NCBI GenBank assembly: GCA_947598485.1
Contig: CANQFJ010000013.1
Location: 1-43,178, forward strand
Reading direction: 5' to 3'
DNA length: 43,178 nucleotides
Origin: an uncultured Bacilli bacterium
Lineage (GTDB): Bacteria > Bacillota_I > Bacilli_A > RF39 > UBA660
The notes under the pieces are model-generated. The model did no database searches. It saw only the letters and a program-made list of their open reading frames with translations, and was not told where the DNA came from. Of the stretch, positions 18,033 to 26,115 are shown one piece after another (position 1 is the first letter of the stretch; the number at the start of each line of letters is the position of its first letter). The translations under genes were made by a program, and so were the position numbers.

Positions 18033-18046
18033 TACATAAGTGCTAA
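18019..18046. promoter_or_regulatory. CIRCE-like operator, distal
   Basis: TTAGCACTT, ten bases, AAGTGCTAA: perfect 9-bp arms but a 10-base spacer where CIRCE has nine. It overlaps the -35 TTGACA. A second HrcA dimer here would block polymerase at the -35. Confidence 0.8.
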
Positions 18047-18115
18047 TATTTTTTTAAAAAATTTTTATATAACGGATACTTAATGTAAAAGCCTATAAAA
18101 GCATAATATAAAAGT

Positions 18116-18421
18116 ATGAAAGATAAAATCAAATATTTAATCTATAAATTATTTGTTTATAAAAATGTCGATATGAATAGTCCTCAAATACTATCATGTC
18201 TTACTAATATTTTAAAAATATATTACCCAGATTTTTCTTTAAAAGAAATATTAAAAATGATGGAAAATATATATAATTTTTCAAATTATGCAGAAAATAC
18301 CCAACTATCTTTAACAGGTTTTAATAAAGTTTTAGTTAATAAAAATGATTATAATGAGTTATACATAGAACTTTTTAAATTAAAAAAATCGCTTACTTAT
18401 AGCGATTCATTTGAGCCATAA
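18116..18421 (+). CDS. Hypothetical protein, 101 residues, weakly supported
   Basis: I recognise no family. The translation has a protein-like pattern of helices (LIYKLFVY, ILSCLTNILKIYYPDFSLKEILKMMENIYNF). This is the only sizeable ORF in the 340 bp between the hrcA promoter and yneF. Against it, there is no Shine-Dalgarno before the ATG. Its last 29 bp also run into yneF on the other strand and through the yneF terminator. A -10-like TAATATAAAA lies just before the ATG, which would give a leaderless message. It may be real, but the evidence is slight. Confidence 0.4.
   Translation: MKDKIKYLIYKLFVYKNVDMNSPQILSCLTNILKIYYPDFSLKEILKMMENIYNFSNYAENTQLSLTGFNKVLVNKNDYNELYIELFKLKKSLTYSDSFEP
18381..18406 (-). 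terminator. Terminator of yneF, overlapping its stop codon
   Basis: ATCGCT (18388-18393) and AGCGAT (18401-18406) with a 7-base loop, followed leftward by T7. The last yneF codons and the TAA are inside the hairpin. Confidence 0.85.
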
Positions 18422-18608
18422 CTTGTTTAACTTGTTTTTGACTTGGCTTTCTTCCCATTGCACTCATCATTGCTTCAACCATCTTTTCATTAATCGGAGG
18501 GTTTTTATCAAGCATTTTTTTTGTAACTGTTCTAGCAATAAAAAAGCCAAGAAATAAGCCAACGATAAGGCTCCCTATACTCCATAATACAGTTTCTAAA
18601 ACCGGCAT
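18393..18608 (-). CDS. yneF: YneF family membrane protein (UPF0154)
   Basis: A 71-residue protein with one N-terminal membrane helix (about 5-27, IGSLIVGLFLGFFIARTV) and a conserved cytoplasmic tail: NPPINEKMVEAMMSAMGRKPSQKQVKQVM. That tail (key parts PPINE, MGRKPSQKQ) is the UPF0154 signature. Function unknown. AAGGAGG precedes the ATG. The gene follows sirA-like and tkt in the same direction, as in Bacillus subtilis (tkt-sirA-yneF), which supports the call. Confidence 0.93.
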   Translation of the reverse strand: MPVLETVLWSIGSLIVGLFLGFFIARTVTKKMLDKNPPINEKMVEAMMSAMGRKPSQKQVKQVMAQMNRYK

Positions 18609-18650
18609 AATGCCTCCTTACATTCTTCATTTTACTATACTTTTAGTATT

Positions 18651-19058
18651 TTAACAACAAATTTCATCAAGCCAAAAATAATCTTTATTTTCAAAATCAC
18701 AAGCAAATAAATTGTAATCATTTAGTTTTTTTAATAAAGGAACTTTAAGAGTATTACAATTACAAATTAAATAGCTATTTTTAATTTCGATTTCGCATCT
18801 CTCATCACGATATTTATTGTAATAAGTATGGTGATTATTAACGTACATATAAAATTGATTATCTTTAAAACTAGTCGCTATTTTTTGATTTATAAGGCTT
18901 TTATTAAAGCGGTTTGCTAGTTGTTCATACAAATTTTGAGCCATATATAAATCTCTGGTATTGTGAATTGATTCAAAGCTTTTAAATAATACATATGGGC
19001 TGTCTTTAGTTAATATTTCCATTTCTTTATTAACATTAAATATGTAAAATGTCCTCAT
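18651..19058 (-). CDS. sirA: SirA-like protein (sporulation inhibitor of replication family)
   Basis: A 135-residue protein placed between tkt and yneF, exactly where Bacillus has sirA (yneE). The sequence fits weakly but throughout: an RTFYIFNV opening strand, a central helix with LYEQLANRFN, then a closing strand FACDFENKDYFWLDEI like the FAFDF..RYGWL end of SirA. In Bacillus SirA binds DnaA domain I and blocks replication initiation during sporulation. Whether that holds here is inference. The ATG at 19058 is chosen because GGTGAT lies 5 bases before it; upstream in-frame ATGs at 19076 and 19070 have no such site. Confidence 0.65.
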   Translation of the reverse strand: MRTFYIFNVNKEMEILTKDSPYVLFKSFESIHNTRDLYMAQNLYEQLANRFNKSLINQKIATSFKDNQFYMYVNNHHTYYNKYRDERCEIEIKNSYLICNCNTLKVPLLKKLNDYNLFACDFENKDYFWLDEICC

Positions 19059-19092
19059 TAAAATCACCATTATCATAATAGCAAAAAAGACT

Positions 19093-19124
19093 TAAAAAAA
19101 ATGTCGAATCTTATTCAGATTCGA
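19093..19124 (-). terminator. Terminator of tkt, overlapping its stop codon
   Basis: TCGAATCT (19104-19111) and AGATTCGA (19117-19124) with a 5-base loop, then T-rich sequence leftward. The TAA of tkt lies in the hairpin. Confidence 0.88.
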
Positions 19125-21093
19125 TCATTTCTTTAATTTTTAGTAATAAGGAATTATAATCAAAATTATTATATTTTAATACGTCATCTTTTGTGCCAGA
19201 TAAGCCAAATTTATCAATACCTATTGTATATTTAGGTGCTGTAGCAAAACGATTCCATATCATAGTTGATCCGGCTTCCAAAGTAATAACTTTTGTATCT
19301 TTAGGTAGAAGTTTTTCTTCATAAATGGGATTTTGCTTGCAGAAAAGCTCCACGGAAGGCATTGAAACAACTCTAATATCAATACCATTTGTAAAAAGCT
19401 CTTCGGCAATTTTAATCGCCTTATTAACTTCACTACCGGTAGCAACAATGACAGCATCTAAATGATATTTTTCTTTGCGAACTATATATGCTCCATATTG
19501 GACGTATTTGCCATTTGTATGTTTTAAAATGTTAAGCTTTTCATTAGATACAACTAGGGCAAATGGTCCTTGATGTTTCAAAATATATTCCCAAGCTCCT
19601 ATTGTTTCGTTTATATCACATGGCTTAAACACCGTCATATTAGGAATAGTCCTTAACATCGTAAGTTGCTCAACAGGTTGACAGCTTGGACCATCCTGAC
19701 TAGCTCCGATGTTATCATGAGTAAAAATATAAGTAACTGGCAAATTCATCATAGCACTCATTCGCATCGCAGGTTTTAAATAATCGGCTAAAGTTAAATA
19801 CGTTGAGCCATAAACTCTAAGTCCCGATAAAGCCATACCATTTAAAATTTCCCCCATAGCATGTTCTCGACATCCAAAAGCAATATTTCTTCCCGTAGGA
19901 TTTTCGTAACTCATTAAACCACTATTATTTATTAATGTTTTAGTATCAGCTGTGGCATCTGCTGAGCCACCGACAAAAAATCTTGTTTTCGGAGCAATAA
20001 AATTTATAACCTTTTCATTAGATAGTCGTCCATCTTCACAATATGTATCATTAATTTTATAATTGGTACTGTCAAAATCTACAGAAAAATCATTTTTTTC
20101 AATTAAATTAATAATGTTTAAAAGTTCACTATTGCTTTCTCTTAATTCATTAAATTCTCTAAGCCAAAGTTCATATTTTTTGCTTACTCTATTAATAATA
20201 TAATCCGTAACATAATTGATAGAAAGTTCATCACAAGTAAAAGGTTCTAAAGACAAATGATATTTTTCTTTTAAAGATTTAATATTCTCCTCTTGATCTT
20301 CATCATCATGAAGAGATATTACGCTTTCCAAAGAGTTATCAAAGCTAACTTTCGTATTGCAAATAATTAATGTTGGCATATTAGCTTTATGAGCCTCTTT
20401 AAAAGCCGAAGTTATATCATTTATATTATCACCATTTTTTACGCCAATAATATTAAAGTTTAAAGCCTCAAAACGTTTAACAATGTCTTCGGTAGAAGAT
20501 ATTTCCACACTACCATCTTTTTGCATTTTTGTGCTATCTAAAATAATTACGAGTTTATTAAGCTTCTGAGTACTAGCAAAAGATAAAGCTTCATAAGAAA
20601 TTCCCTCCTGTAAGTCAGATTCTGAACAAAGAACATAAGTATAATAATCTATTAAATTGCTTTTCTTGTCAATGGCTCGACATAAATTCTCATAATAACG
20701 TTCTGCCAAAGCCATGCCTACTGCACAGGCTATTCCTTGCCCTGTTGCTCCCGTTGAACACTCAACTCCTAATTCAATATTTACTTCAGGACTGCCGGGA
20801 GTAAACGAATCTATAGCACTATACCTTTCTAAATCAGCCATGGAAATATCATAGCCAGCAAAATATAACATTGAGTAAAGAGCTGAGCTAGCGTAACTTT
20901 CAGATAAAACAAAGCGATCACGATTAACCCAATTAGGTCTTTTAGCTAAAACATTTAATTCATTTAAATATAACGCATATATGATTGGCCCTGCACTAAA
21001 AGCCGTGCTCAAATGACCATTTCCTGATTTTCGCATCATATCAATAGCGAGCATCTTCATTGAATTTAAAGCTTGGTCACTCTTACCAGCCAT
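19111..21093 (-). CDS. tkt: Transketolase homologue with altered active site
   Basis: A 660-residue protein aligning end to end with transketolase and in the Bacillus context tkt-sirA-yneF. The fold landmarks remain: NRDRFVLS, TGxxGQGIA, GGSADA, REHAMG with the cofactor-activating Glu410, FTHD, QPVEQL, ATGSEV. Many catalytic positions have changed, however. The thiamine-diphosphate/Mg motif GDG is SES (157-159) and its asparagine partner is Thr188. The His of GHGS is Tyr67. TPGHPE has Ser101. GPTHxP has Cys471. The pump-like His27 region reads GNGHLST, not SGHPG. Either it uses the cofactor in an unusual way or it has lost transketolase activity. Tkt would normally link rpe products to glycolysis. 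Confidence 0.85.
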   Translation of the reverse strand: MAGKSDQALNSMKMLAIDMMRKSGNGHLSTAFSAGPIIYALYLNELNVLAKRPNWVNRDRFVLSESYASSALYSMLYFAGYDISMADLERYSAIDSFTPGSPEVNIELGVECSTGATGQGIACAVGMALAERYYENLCRAIDKKSNLIDYYTYVLCSESDLQEGISYEALSFASTQKLNKLVIILDSTKMQKDGSVEISSTEDIVKRFEALNFNIIGVKNGDNINDITSAFKEAHKANMPTLIICNTKVSFDNSLESVISLHDDEDQEENIKSLKEKYHLSLEPFTCDELSINYVTDYIINRVSKKYELWLREFNELRESNSELLNIINLIEKNDFSVDFDSTNYKINDTYCEDGRLSNEKVINFIAPKTRFFVGGSADATADTKTLINNSGLMSYENPTGRNIAFGCREHAMGEILNGMALSGLRVYGSTYLTLADYLKPAMRMSAMMNLPVTYIFTHDNIGASQDGPSCQPVEQLTMLRTIPNMTVFKPCDINETIGAWEYILKHQGPFALVVSNEKLNILKHTNGKYVQYGAYIVRKEKYHLDAVIVATGSEVNKAIKIAEELFTNGIDIRVVSMPSVELFCKQNPIYEEKLLPKDTKVITLEAGSTMIWNRFATAPKYTIGIDKFGLSGTKDDVLKYNNFDYNSLLLKIKEMIESE

Positions 21094-21149
21094 ACTACAT
21101 CACTTCCCTATTTTTAATTTTATCATAGTTTATTCATAAAATAAAACCT

Positions 21150-21311
21150 TTACATGTTTGTTTTCTGTGACGTTGATAAGACGGGCTGAGTACTATCATT
21201 AGCATACATCTTATAATCCGATATTAAAGAAAATGTTGCTATTATAACTGTCAAATATAGAAATATAAGCCCTCCGTAGTTTACCAATATTTTTTTCAAA
21301 ACTTTTTTCAT
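21150..21311 (-). CDS. Small SOS-controlled membrane protein (YneA position)
   Basis: A 53-residue protein with a basic N-terminus (MKKVLKK), one membrane segment (about 13-32) and a 20-residue Ser/Thr-rich outside tail. It is divergent from lexA, the place of the cell-division inhibitor yneA in Bacillus, and its promoter TTGACA-N17-TATTAT holds a LexA box. It lacks the LysM domain that ends Bacillus YneA. An SOS division inhibitor is therefore inferred from context only. The start is ATG 21311 with AAGGA about 10 bases before; the longer frame from TTG 21362 is not real, since that TTG is the -35 element. Confidence 0.72.
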   Translation of the reverse strand: MKKVLKKILVNYGGLIFLYLTVIIATFSLISDYKMYANDSTQPVLSTSQKTNM

Positions 21312-21333
21312 TCTTATCACATCCTTCGTTACA

Positions 21334-21362
21334 ATAATATTGCGAATATTTGTTCGTGTCAA
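21334..21362 (-). promoter_or_regulatory. LexA-boxed promoter of the small SOS gene
   Basis: On the minus strand TTGACA (21362-21357), a 17-bp spacer and TATTAT (21339-21334). Inside the spacer is CGAACAAATATTCG (21356-21343), a close match to the Gram-positive LexA box CGAAC-N4-GTTCG. Confidence 0.85.
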
Positions 21363-21370
21363 TGCGTTTC

Positions 21371-21410
21371 AAAACATTTGTTTGACTTTTTACAATATAT
21401 GTTGTAAACT
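21371..21410 (+). promoter_or_regulatory. lexA promoter with LexA box and palindrome
   Basis: TTGACT (21382-21387), a 17-bp spacer and TAAACT (21405-21410). A second LexA-like box (minus strand CAAACAAATGTTTT, 21384-21371) overlaps the -35. A near-perfect palindrome TACAATATATGTTGTA (21391-21406) fills the spacer and could be a third, weaker site. Autoregulation by LexA is expected. Confidence 0.75.
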
Positions 21411-21430
21411 AAAACTATATGGAGGATATA

Positions 21431-22057
21431 ATGAATAAGAACTCTAGTTTAACCAAAAGACAATCAGATATTTTAATTTTCATAAAAAAATATATGGCCG
21501 AACACGGATTCCCTCCGACTATAAGAGAAATATGTGCAGGCGTTAATTTATCAAGTACAGCTACCGTATTTGTTCATATTAAAAATCTTGAAAAAAATGG
21601 CTATTTAAGAAGTTCAAATAATAAGTTTAGAACTTTGGAACTATTAGTAGATAATGAATATGAAAAGAAGGATGATAATACAATTAAAGTACCACTTCTA
21701 GGTAAAGTAACCGCTGGTAATCCTATCACGGCAATTGAAACGCCTAATGAATTTTTCTCTTTACCGGCTTCCCTCGTTCCTGCCTCATCTGAAGTATTTA
21801 CTCTTCATGTGTCAGGTGAAAGTATGATTAATGCCGGTATCTATGATGGGGACTATGTTATAATAAAAAGACAAAATAATGCTAAAAATGGGGAAATAGT
21901 TGTCGCAATGACGGAAGAAAATGAAGTAACACTTAAAAGATTTTTTAAGGAAAAAGATCATATTAGATTACAACCAGAAAATGATACAATGGCTCCTATA
22001 ATTTTGCCAAACTGTACAATTTTAGGCACAGCTATCGGCCTATATCGTAAAATATAA
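21431..22057 (+). CDS. lexA: LexA repressor
   Basis: The SOS repressor, 208 residues. The winged helix-turn-helix covers 1-70, with the recognition helix in NLSSTATVFVHIKNLEKNG. The self-cleavage site is Ala95-Gly96 in KVTAGNP. The catalytic dyad is Ser131 (SGESM) and Lys169 (VTLKRF). The ATG at 21431 has GGAGG 5-6 bases before it; the ATG at 21419 overlaps that Shine-Dalgarno and adds only MEDI. Two or three LexA-type boxes lie upstream. It is divergent from the small SOS membrane gene. Confidence 0.98.
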   Translation: MNKNSSLTKRQSDILIFIKKYMAEHGFPPTIREICAGVNLSSTATVFVHIKNLEKNGYLRSSNNKFRTLELLVDNEYEKKDDNTIKVPLLGKVTAGNPITAIETPNEFFSLPASLVPASSEVFTLHVSGESMINAGIYDGDYVIIKRQNNAKNGEIVVAMTEENEVTLKRFFKEKDHIRLQPENDTMAPIILPNCTILGTAIGLYRKI

Positions 22058-22095
22058 AAAGGTTTGCTAACTAAAAGCAAACCCTTATTTTTTTA
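22058..22095. terminator. Bidirectional terminator lexA / rpe
   Basis: GGTTTGC (22061-22067) and GCAAACC (22077-22083), then a T-run at 22087-22094. It ends lexA transcription. The leftward flank is also T-rich and can end the fmt-rpe operon. Confidence 0.85.
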
Positions 22096-22734
22096 TAAAA
22101 GAGAACCTTTTTTAAGGGTTTCAATTCTTTCATTATAATCTTCCCCACTAGTTACATATGATCCACTTACAATTATGTCGATATCTTTATCTACTAAAAG
22201 AGAAATAGTGCTATCATTTACCCCACCATCGATAATTGTTTCTATTTGATAGTCTTTTTTTATTTCATTAAATTTATCAACTTTATCAAGAACTTTTTCT
22301 TGAAATGGCTGTCCACCCCTACCTGGAGTCACAGTTAAAAATAAAACTTCATCTATTTTTTTTAAATAGGGAGCTAAGATATCAATATCGTCATCAGGAT
22401 TTAAAGCAATACCAACTCTAATTCCCATTGAAGATATATAATCTATAACTTTATTAACATCTTTTGTCGCATCTAAATGAAATATAATGGTACTTACATT
22501 ATAAGATGCTATCATATCAACATACTTAAGAGGATCTACACACATCAAATGAACATGTAACTTTTTTTGGGCAGCCCCAAATATTTTAGACAATAATCCC
22601 ATTGTAAAGTTTTTGTTTTCGACATATTTACCATCACATAAATCAGCATGAATATAATCAGCATCACTATTATTAATTTTATTTATACATTTAAGATAAT
22701 CATCACTACTTAAATAACTTACTGCTACTTTCAT
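22093..22734 (-). CDS. rpe: Ribulose-phosphate 3-epimerase
   Basis: A 213-residue TIM-barrel enzyme interconverting ribulose 5-phosphate and xylulose 5-phosphate. It has the barrel markers HADLCDGKYV (metal His and catalytic Asp), HVHLM, VTPGRGGQPF and the phosphate loop DGGVN. The usual DVMDG is DLCDG, with the aspartates kept. AAAGGAG precedes the ATG, which lies 29 bp inside rsgA, so it is coupled to it. It is the last gene of the fmt operon. It would feed the transketolase, which in this window looks degenerate. Confidence 0.95.
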   Translation of the reverse strand: MKVAVSYLSSDDYLKCINKINNSDADYIHADLCDGKYVENKNFTMGLLSKIFGAAQKKLHVHLMCVDPLKYVDMIASYNVSTIIFHLDATKDVNKVIDYISSMGIRVGIALNPDDDIDILAPYLKKIDEVLFLTVTPGRGGQPFQEKVLDKVDKFNEIKKDYQIETIIDGGVNDSTISLLVDKDIDIIVSGSYVTSGEDYNERIETLKKGSLL

Positions 22735-23554
22735 TTATCTCCTTTATAAATTTCTTATAATTTTCATATCTTGAAGGTAATATTTTTTTGCCAACTTCAG
22801 GTTCTATTAAGCAACCTTCAGTATGAATATGCATACAATCTTGATACTTACAACCACTATTTGCAAATTCCAAAAAAGCATCCCTTATTTGCTCTTTAGT
22901 AAAATTATGCAAATCAAGAGCACTAAAACCTGGAGTATCAGCAAGAAAGAAGTCTTCTATTTCATATAAGCTTACATATCTTGTTGTATGTACCCCTCGA
23001 TTCAAAGTTTCCGATATTGGTTTTGTTTCTAATTTTAACCTGTTATCTAACTTATTAATAAACGTTGATTTTCCCGCGCCCGTTTGCCCACAGCAGACTA
23101 TAATTTTACCTTTAGCTATTTTTTTAAAATAAGAGATTTCCGTATTTTCTAGTACTTTGATATCTAAAGACTCATAATATTTTTTGATTTTTTTATATTC
23201 TATAATTTCCTTTTTTTCTAACAAATCCACCTTAGTAAAGCAAATAACTGGTTCTATATTATTATTTATAATATTAACAAGTAACTTATCAAGCAATATT
23301 AAATCTAAATCTGGTTTTTTAACCGAGGTAATAATTAAAGCAATATCAACATTAGCTATATTTGGCCTTGTTAAGAAATTTTTTCGTTCATATATTTTAG
23401 AAATTCTATGTTCATTATCAAGATCTACAATATCACCAACTAAAGGGGATATTTTTTCTTTTCTGAATATCCCCTTTACTATGGCATTTACATACCCATC
23501 TTTAGTCTTTACTAAGTATTTAGTACTATTAATTTGTACAATCCTATCTTGCAT
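22706..23554 (-). CDS. rsgA: Ribosome small-subunit biogenesis GTPase RsgA
   Basis: A 282-residue circularly permuted GTPase that checks 30S maturation. The N-terminal OB-fold (1-65) is followed by the permuted G motifs: TKVD (G4) first, then GQTGAGKS (G1) and DTPGF (G3). A zinc finger C-x4-C-x-H-x5-C (from GCKYQDC to EGC) follows. The ATG lies one base after the prkC stop (TAATATG). The order prpC-prkC-rsgA-rpe is the usual Firmicutes one. Confidence 0.97.
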   Translation of the reverse strand: MQDRIVQINSTKYLVKTKDGYVNAIVKGIFRKEKISPLVGDIVDLDNEHRISKIYERKNFLTRPNIANVDIALIITSVKKPDLDLILLDKLLVNIINNNIEPVICFTKVDLLEKKEIIEYKKIKKYYESLDIKVLENTEISYFKKIAKGKIIVCCGQTGAGKSTFINKLDNRLKLETKPISETLNRGVHTTRYVSLYEIEDFFLADTPGFSALDLHNFTKEQIRDAFLEFANSGCKYQDCMHIHTEGCLIEPEVGKKILPSRYENYKKFIKEINESSSKLFK

Positions 23555-23555
23555 A

Positions 23556-25319
23556 TTAATCTAACTCGTGGCTTCCATCACCACTATTTTTATTGCCTTC
23601 AAGAGTAATTGTTAAGCTAGCATTTTTAGTAACTTTGGCGCCCTCTTTACGATTTTGGCTTACGATCTTATAACTTTCATATTCTGAAGCATTACCCTTA
23701 TTTATGGACAAAGTATTCTTATCTTTATCTACAAATTTACAAGTAAGTTCGTATTCTTCACAAAAATCTAGTATATCAAGAACCTCATAGCCATCAGTAA
23801 AATCTGGATAAACATCTTTGATATTAGGTATATATAATGTTATTTCATCTCCACTTTTTAAAGTTTCACCAGCAGCAACTGATTGATCAATTATCTCATA
23901 TTCCTCATAATTATTATCATCATCTTCACCAATATCTCTTGGCTCACTGTATACTTTTATACCTTGGGCTTCAAGAGCACCTTGAATTTTATAATAGTTT
24001 TGACCAGTATAATCATCAATAGTAATCTCAGCTGTACCTTTAGAAATGTAAATAGTTATTTCTGACCCTTTTTTCTTTTCTGAGCCTCCAGCAGGAGAAG
24101 TCATGACTACTTTACCCTCTTCAATAGTAGAAGAGTTTTTTTCAATGGTTTCATCGACAACAGTAAAGCCAGCATTTTCAAGGGTTTTAACAGCATCTAC
24201 CAAAGTCATATTAGTAACATCTGGCACTTCTTTAGTACCAATTGAATTACCATATCTTATCCAAAGTAAAACAACAGTAATTCCTACAATCAAAGCCGTA
24301 AATATAGCCACTAAGACAATAATTGTAGTATTTTGTTTTTTTAAATCGTTTTCTGTAATTTTTTTTGCTATAACCTCTTCACCATCTTTCTTCATACTAT
24401 CTTTATTATTCGCTTCTTTCTTAATTTTTAATACTGCATTATCATCATAATCATTTTCCGGATATTTATAAGTATATTTTATTTCATTAATTCTTGATTC
24501 ATCTAGACAAGTTCTTAAATCTTCATGCATTTCTCTAGCATCAGCATATCTATTTTTAGGATTTTTAGCAGTTGCCTTCATAATAATATTTTCAATACTT
24601 TGAGGCAAATCAGGAAGAATAGTTCTAATAGATGGAAGAGGTTCTTTTAAATGTTTCAAAGCAATCTCTACTGCATTCTCACCTCGATATGGAAGTTTTC
24701 CTGTTAAAAGTTCAAACATTAAAATTCCTAATGAATAAATATCACTTTGCAAAGTTGCACCTTTTCCACAGGCTTGTTCCGGAGGCAAATAATGTACAGA
24801 GCCCATTACTGAATTAGTTTGTGTAAGTTGCGTAGAATTCATAGCTACAGCAATACCAAAGTCCGTAAGTTTTACCAAACCATTTTCCAAAATCATTATA
24901 TTTTGAGGTTTAATATCTCGATGAATAATATATGAATCATGCGCTACAGAAAGGCCACTGGTAACTTGAAGCATAATATCAACAACTTCAGGAACGGTAA
25001 GTTTACCTCTTTTCTTAAGTAAAGTTTTTAATTGTTTGCCTTCAATATACTCCATAACGATATAGTATTCGCCATGATCTTCACCAACATCATATACTTC
25101 GACAATATTTTCATTATTTAAGCTTGAGGCTTGTAAAGCTTCTCTTTGAAATCTTCTGACAAATTTTTCATCAGTTGCTAAGTCACCGCGCAGAACTTTA
25201 ACAGCAACATTGCGCTCTAAAATAGTGTCATATGCTAAATAAACATTAGCCATTCCACCTTCACCAATGCTTTTTAAAATTTGGTATCTATCACTAATTT
25301 TTTGCCCTTTAGCAATCAC
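23556..25319 (-). CDS. prkC: Ser/Thr protein kinase with PASTA domains
   Basis: A 587-residue membrane kinase that senses wall fragments and phosphorylates envelope, division and translation proteins. The kinase domain is at 11-270: glycine loop GEGGMANVY, Lys41, HRDIKPQN with Asp135, DFG 153-155, PPE 179-181. A 60-residue charged juxtamembrane stretch leads to one membrane helix at 332-354. Three PASTA repeats follow outside (about 362-435, 436-506, 507-580). The third is looser than the first. The GTG start overlaps the prpC stop by one base (TAGTG), pairing it with its phosphatase. Confidence 0.97.
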   Translation of the reverse strand: MIAKGQKISDRYQILKSIGEGGMANVYLAYDTILERNVAVKVLRGDLATDEKFVRRFQREALQASSLNNENIVEVYDVGEDHGEYYIVMEYIEGKQLKTLLKKRGKLTVPEVVDIMLQVTSGLSVAHDSYIIHRDIKPQNIMILENGLVKLTDFGIAVAMNSTQLTQTNSVMGSVHYLPPEQACGKGATLQSDIYSLGILMFELLTGKLPYRGENAVEIALKHLKEPLPSIRTILPDLPQSIENIIMKATAKNPKNRYADAREMHEDLRTCLDESRINEIKYTYKYPENDYDDNAVLKIKKEANNKDSMKKDGEEVIAKKITENDLKKQNTTIIVLVAIFTALIVGITVVLLWIRYGNSIGTKEVPDVTNMTLVDAVKTLENAGFTVVDETIEKNSSTIEEGKVVMTSPAGGSEKKKGSEITIYISKGTAEITIDDYTGQNYYKIQGALEAQGIKVYSEPRDIGEDDDNNYEEYEIIDQSVAAGETLKSGDEITLYIPNIKDVYPDFTDGYEVLDILDFCEEYELTCKFVDKDKNTLSINKGNASEYESYKIVSQNRKEGAKVTKNASLTITLEGNKNSGDGSHELD

Positions 25320-26074
25320 TATTTATTGCTCCCTTCCATATCCAAAAAGGCTACGGAGATATTATCATTACCTCCTCGCGCATTACATTTTGTAATAAGT
25401 TTATGAACTTTCTCCTCAATTGATAACTCATCATCATCTAATACTCTTTCAATTTGATCATCAGCAAGAAGTGATGTAAGACCATCACTACAAAGCATAA
25501 TGCCATCAATATCAGAATCAACAATATCAAATATATCTAGTTCAGCTTTTTCTGTAGCTCCTAAAGCCCTCATTAAAACATTCTTTTTAGGATGAAATTT
25601 AGCTTCCTCTTCAGTTAGATTTCCTGCTTGTACTAAAAGATTAACTAAAGTATGATCTTTAGTTACTTTATGAAGTTTACCGCTTTTTAAAACATAACCA
25701 GATGAGTCACCAATATTGCCAAAAATTAAAAAGTCCTTGGTTAAAATAGCTACCACTAACGTTGTTCCCATTCCTACAGAATCTTCATGAACAACAGTAT
25801 ACTCTAGTATTTCTTTATTAATTTCACTAACATTATCATTAAGCCAATTAACAGCATCTAGTTTTGTGCCAATACTAGCACTATCAGTAAATCTTTTTCC
25901 TAAATGAGTTAAGGCTATTGATGAGGCAACTTCACCTTTACGATGCCCACCCATTCCATCAGCAACCATTAATAAATATTCATCAGATTTATTTTTTAGT
26001 ATTGTAACGCTATCTTCATTATGAGTTCTAACTCGACCGGCGTCCGTTAAATAAAACGTTTTTATATAAACCAC
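25319..26074 (-). CDS. prpC: PP2C-type Ser/Thr phosphatase, partner of PrkC
   Basis: A 251-residue metal-dependent phosphatase that reverses PrkC phosphorylation. PP2C metal motifs are present: RTHNED near the start, VADGMGGH, GDSSGYVL, CSDGLTSLL and GGNDNIS. The start is uncertain. The GTG at 26074 is poorly placed for a Shine-Dalgarno, while AGGTGG (which contains that GTG) stands 5 bases before an in-frame ATA at 26065 that would start IKTFYLTD. I keep the GTG. It is co-transcribed with rlmN (41-bp gap) and prkC (1-bp overlap). Confidence 0.95.
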   Translation of the reverse strand: MVYIKTFYLTDAGRVRTHNEDSVTILKNKSDEYLLMVADGMGGHRKGEVASSIALTHLGKRFTDSASIGTKLDAVNWLNDNVSEINKEILEYTVVHEDSVGMGTTLVVAILTKDFLIFGNIGDSSGYVLKSGKLHKVTKDHTLVNLLVQAGNLTEEEAKFHPKKNVLMRALGATEKAELDIFDIVDSDIDGIMLCSDGLTSLLADDQIERVLDDDELSIEEKVHKLITKCNARGGNDNISVAFLDMEGSNK

Positions 26075-26115
26075 CTATCTTCAATAACAATTATAACATT
26101 AATTATTATTTTTTA

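Noticed and set aside
21312-21362. Longer 70-residue reading of the small SOS gene from TTG 21362
   Set aside because: That TTG is part of the -35 TTGACA and the added residues cover the LexA box and -10.
24103-24450. 115-residue plus-strand ORF opposite prkC
   Set aside because: It mirrors the PASTA and membrane region of prkC; no independent support.
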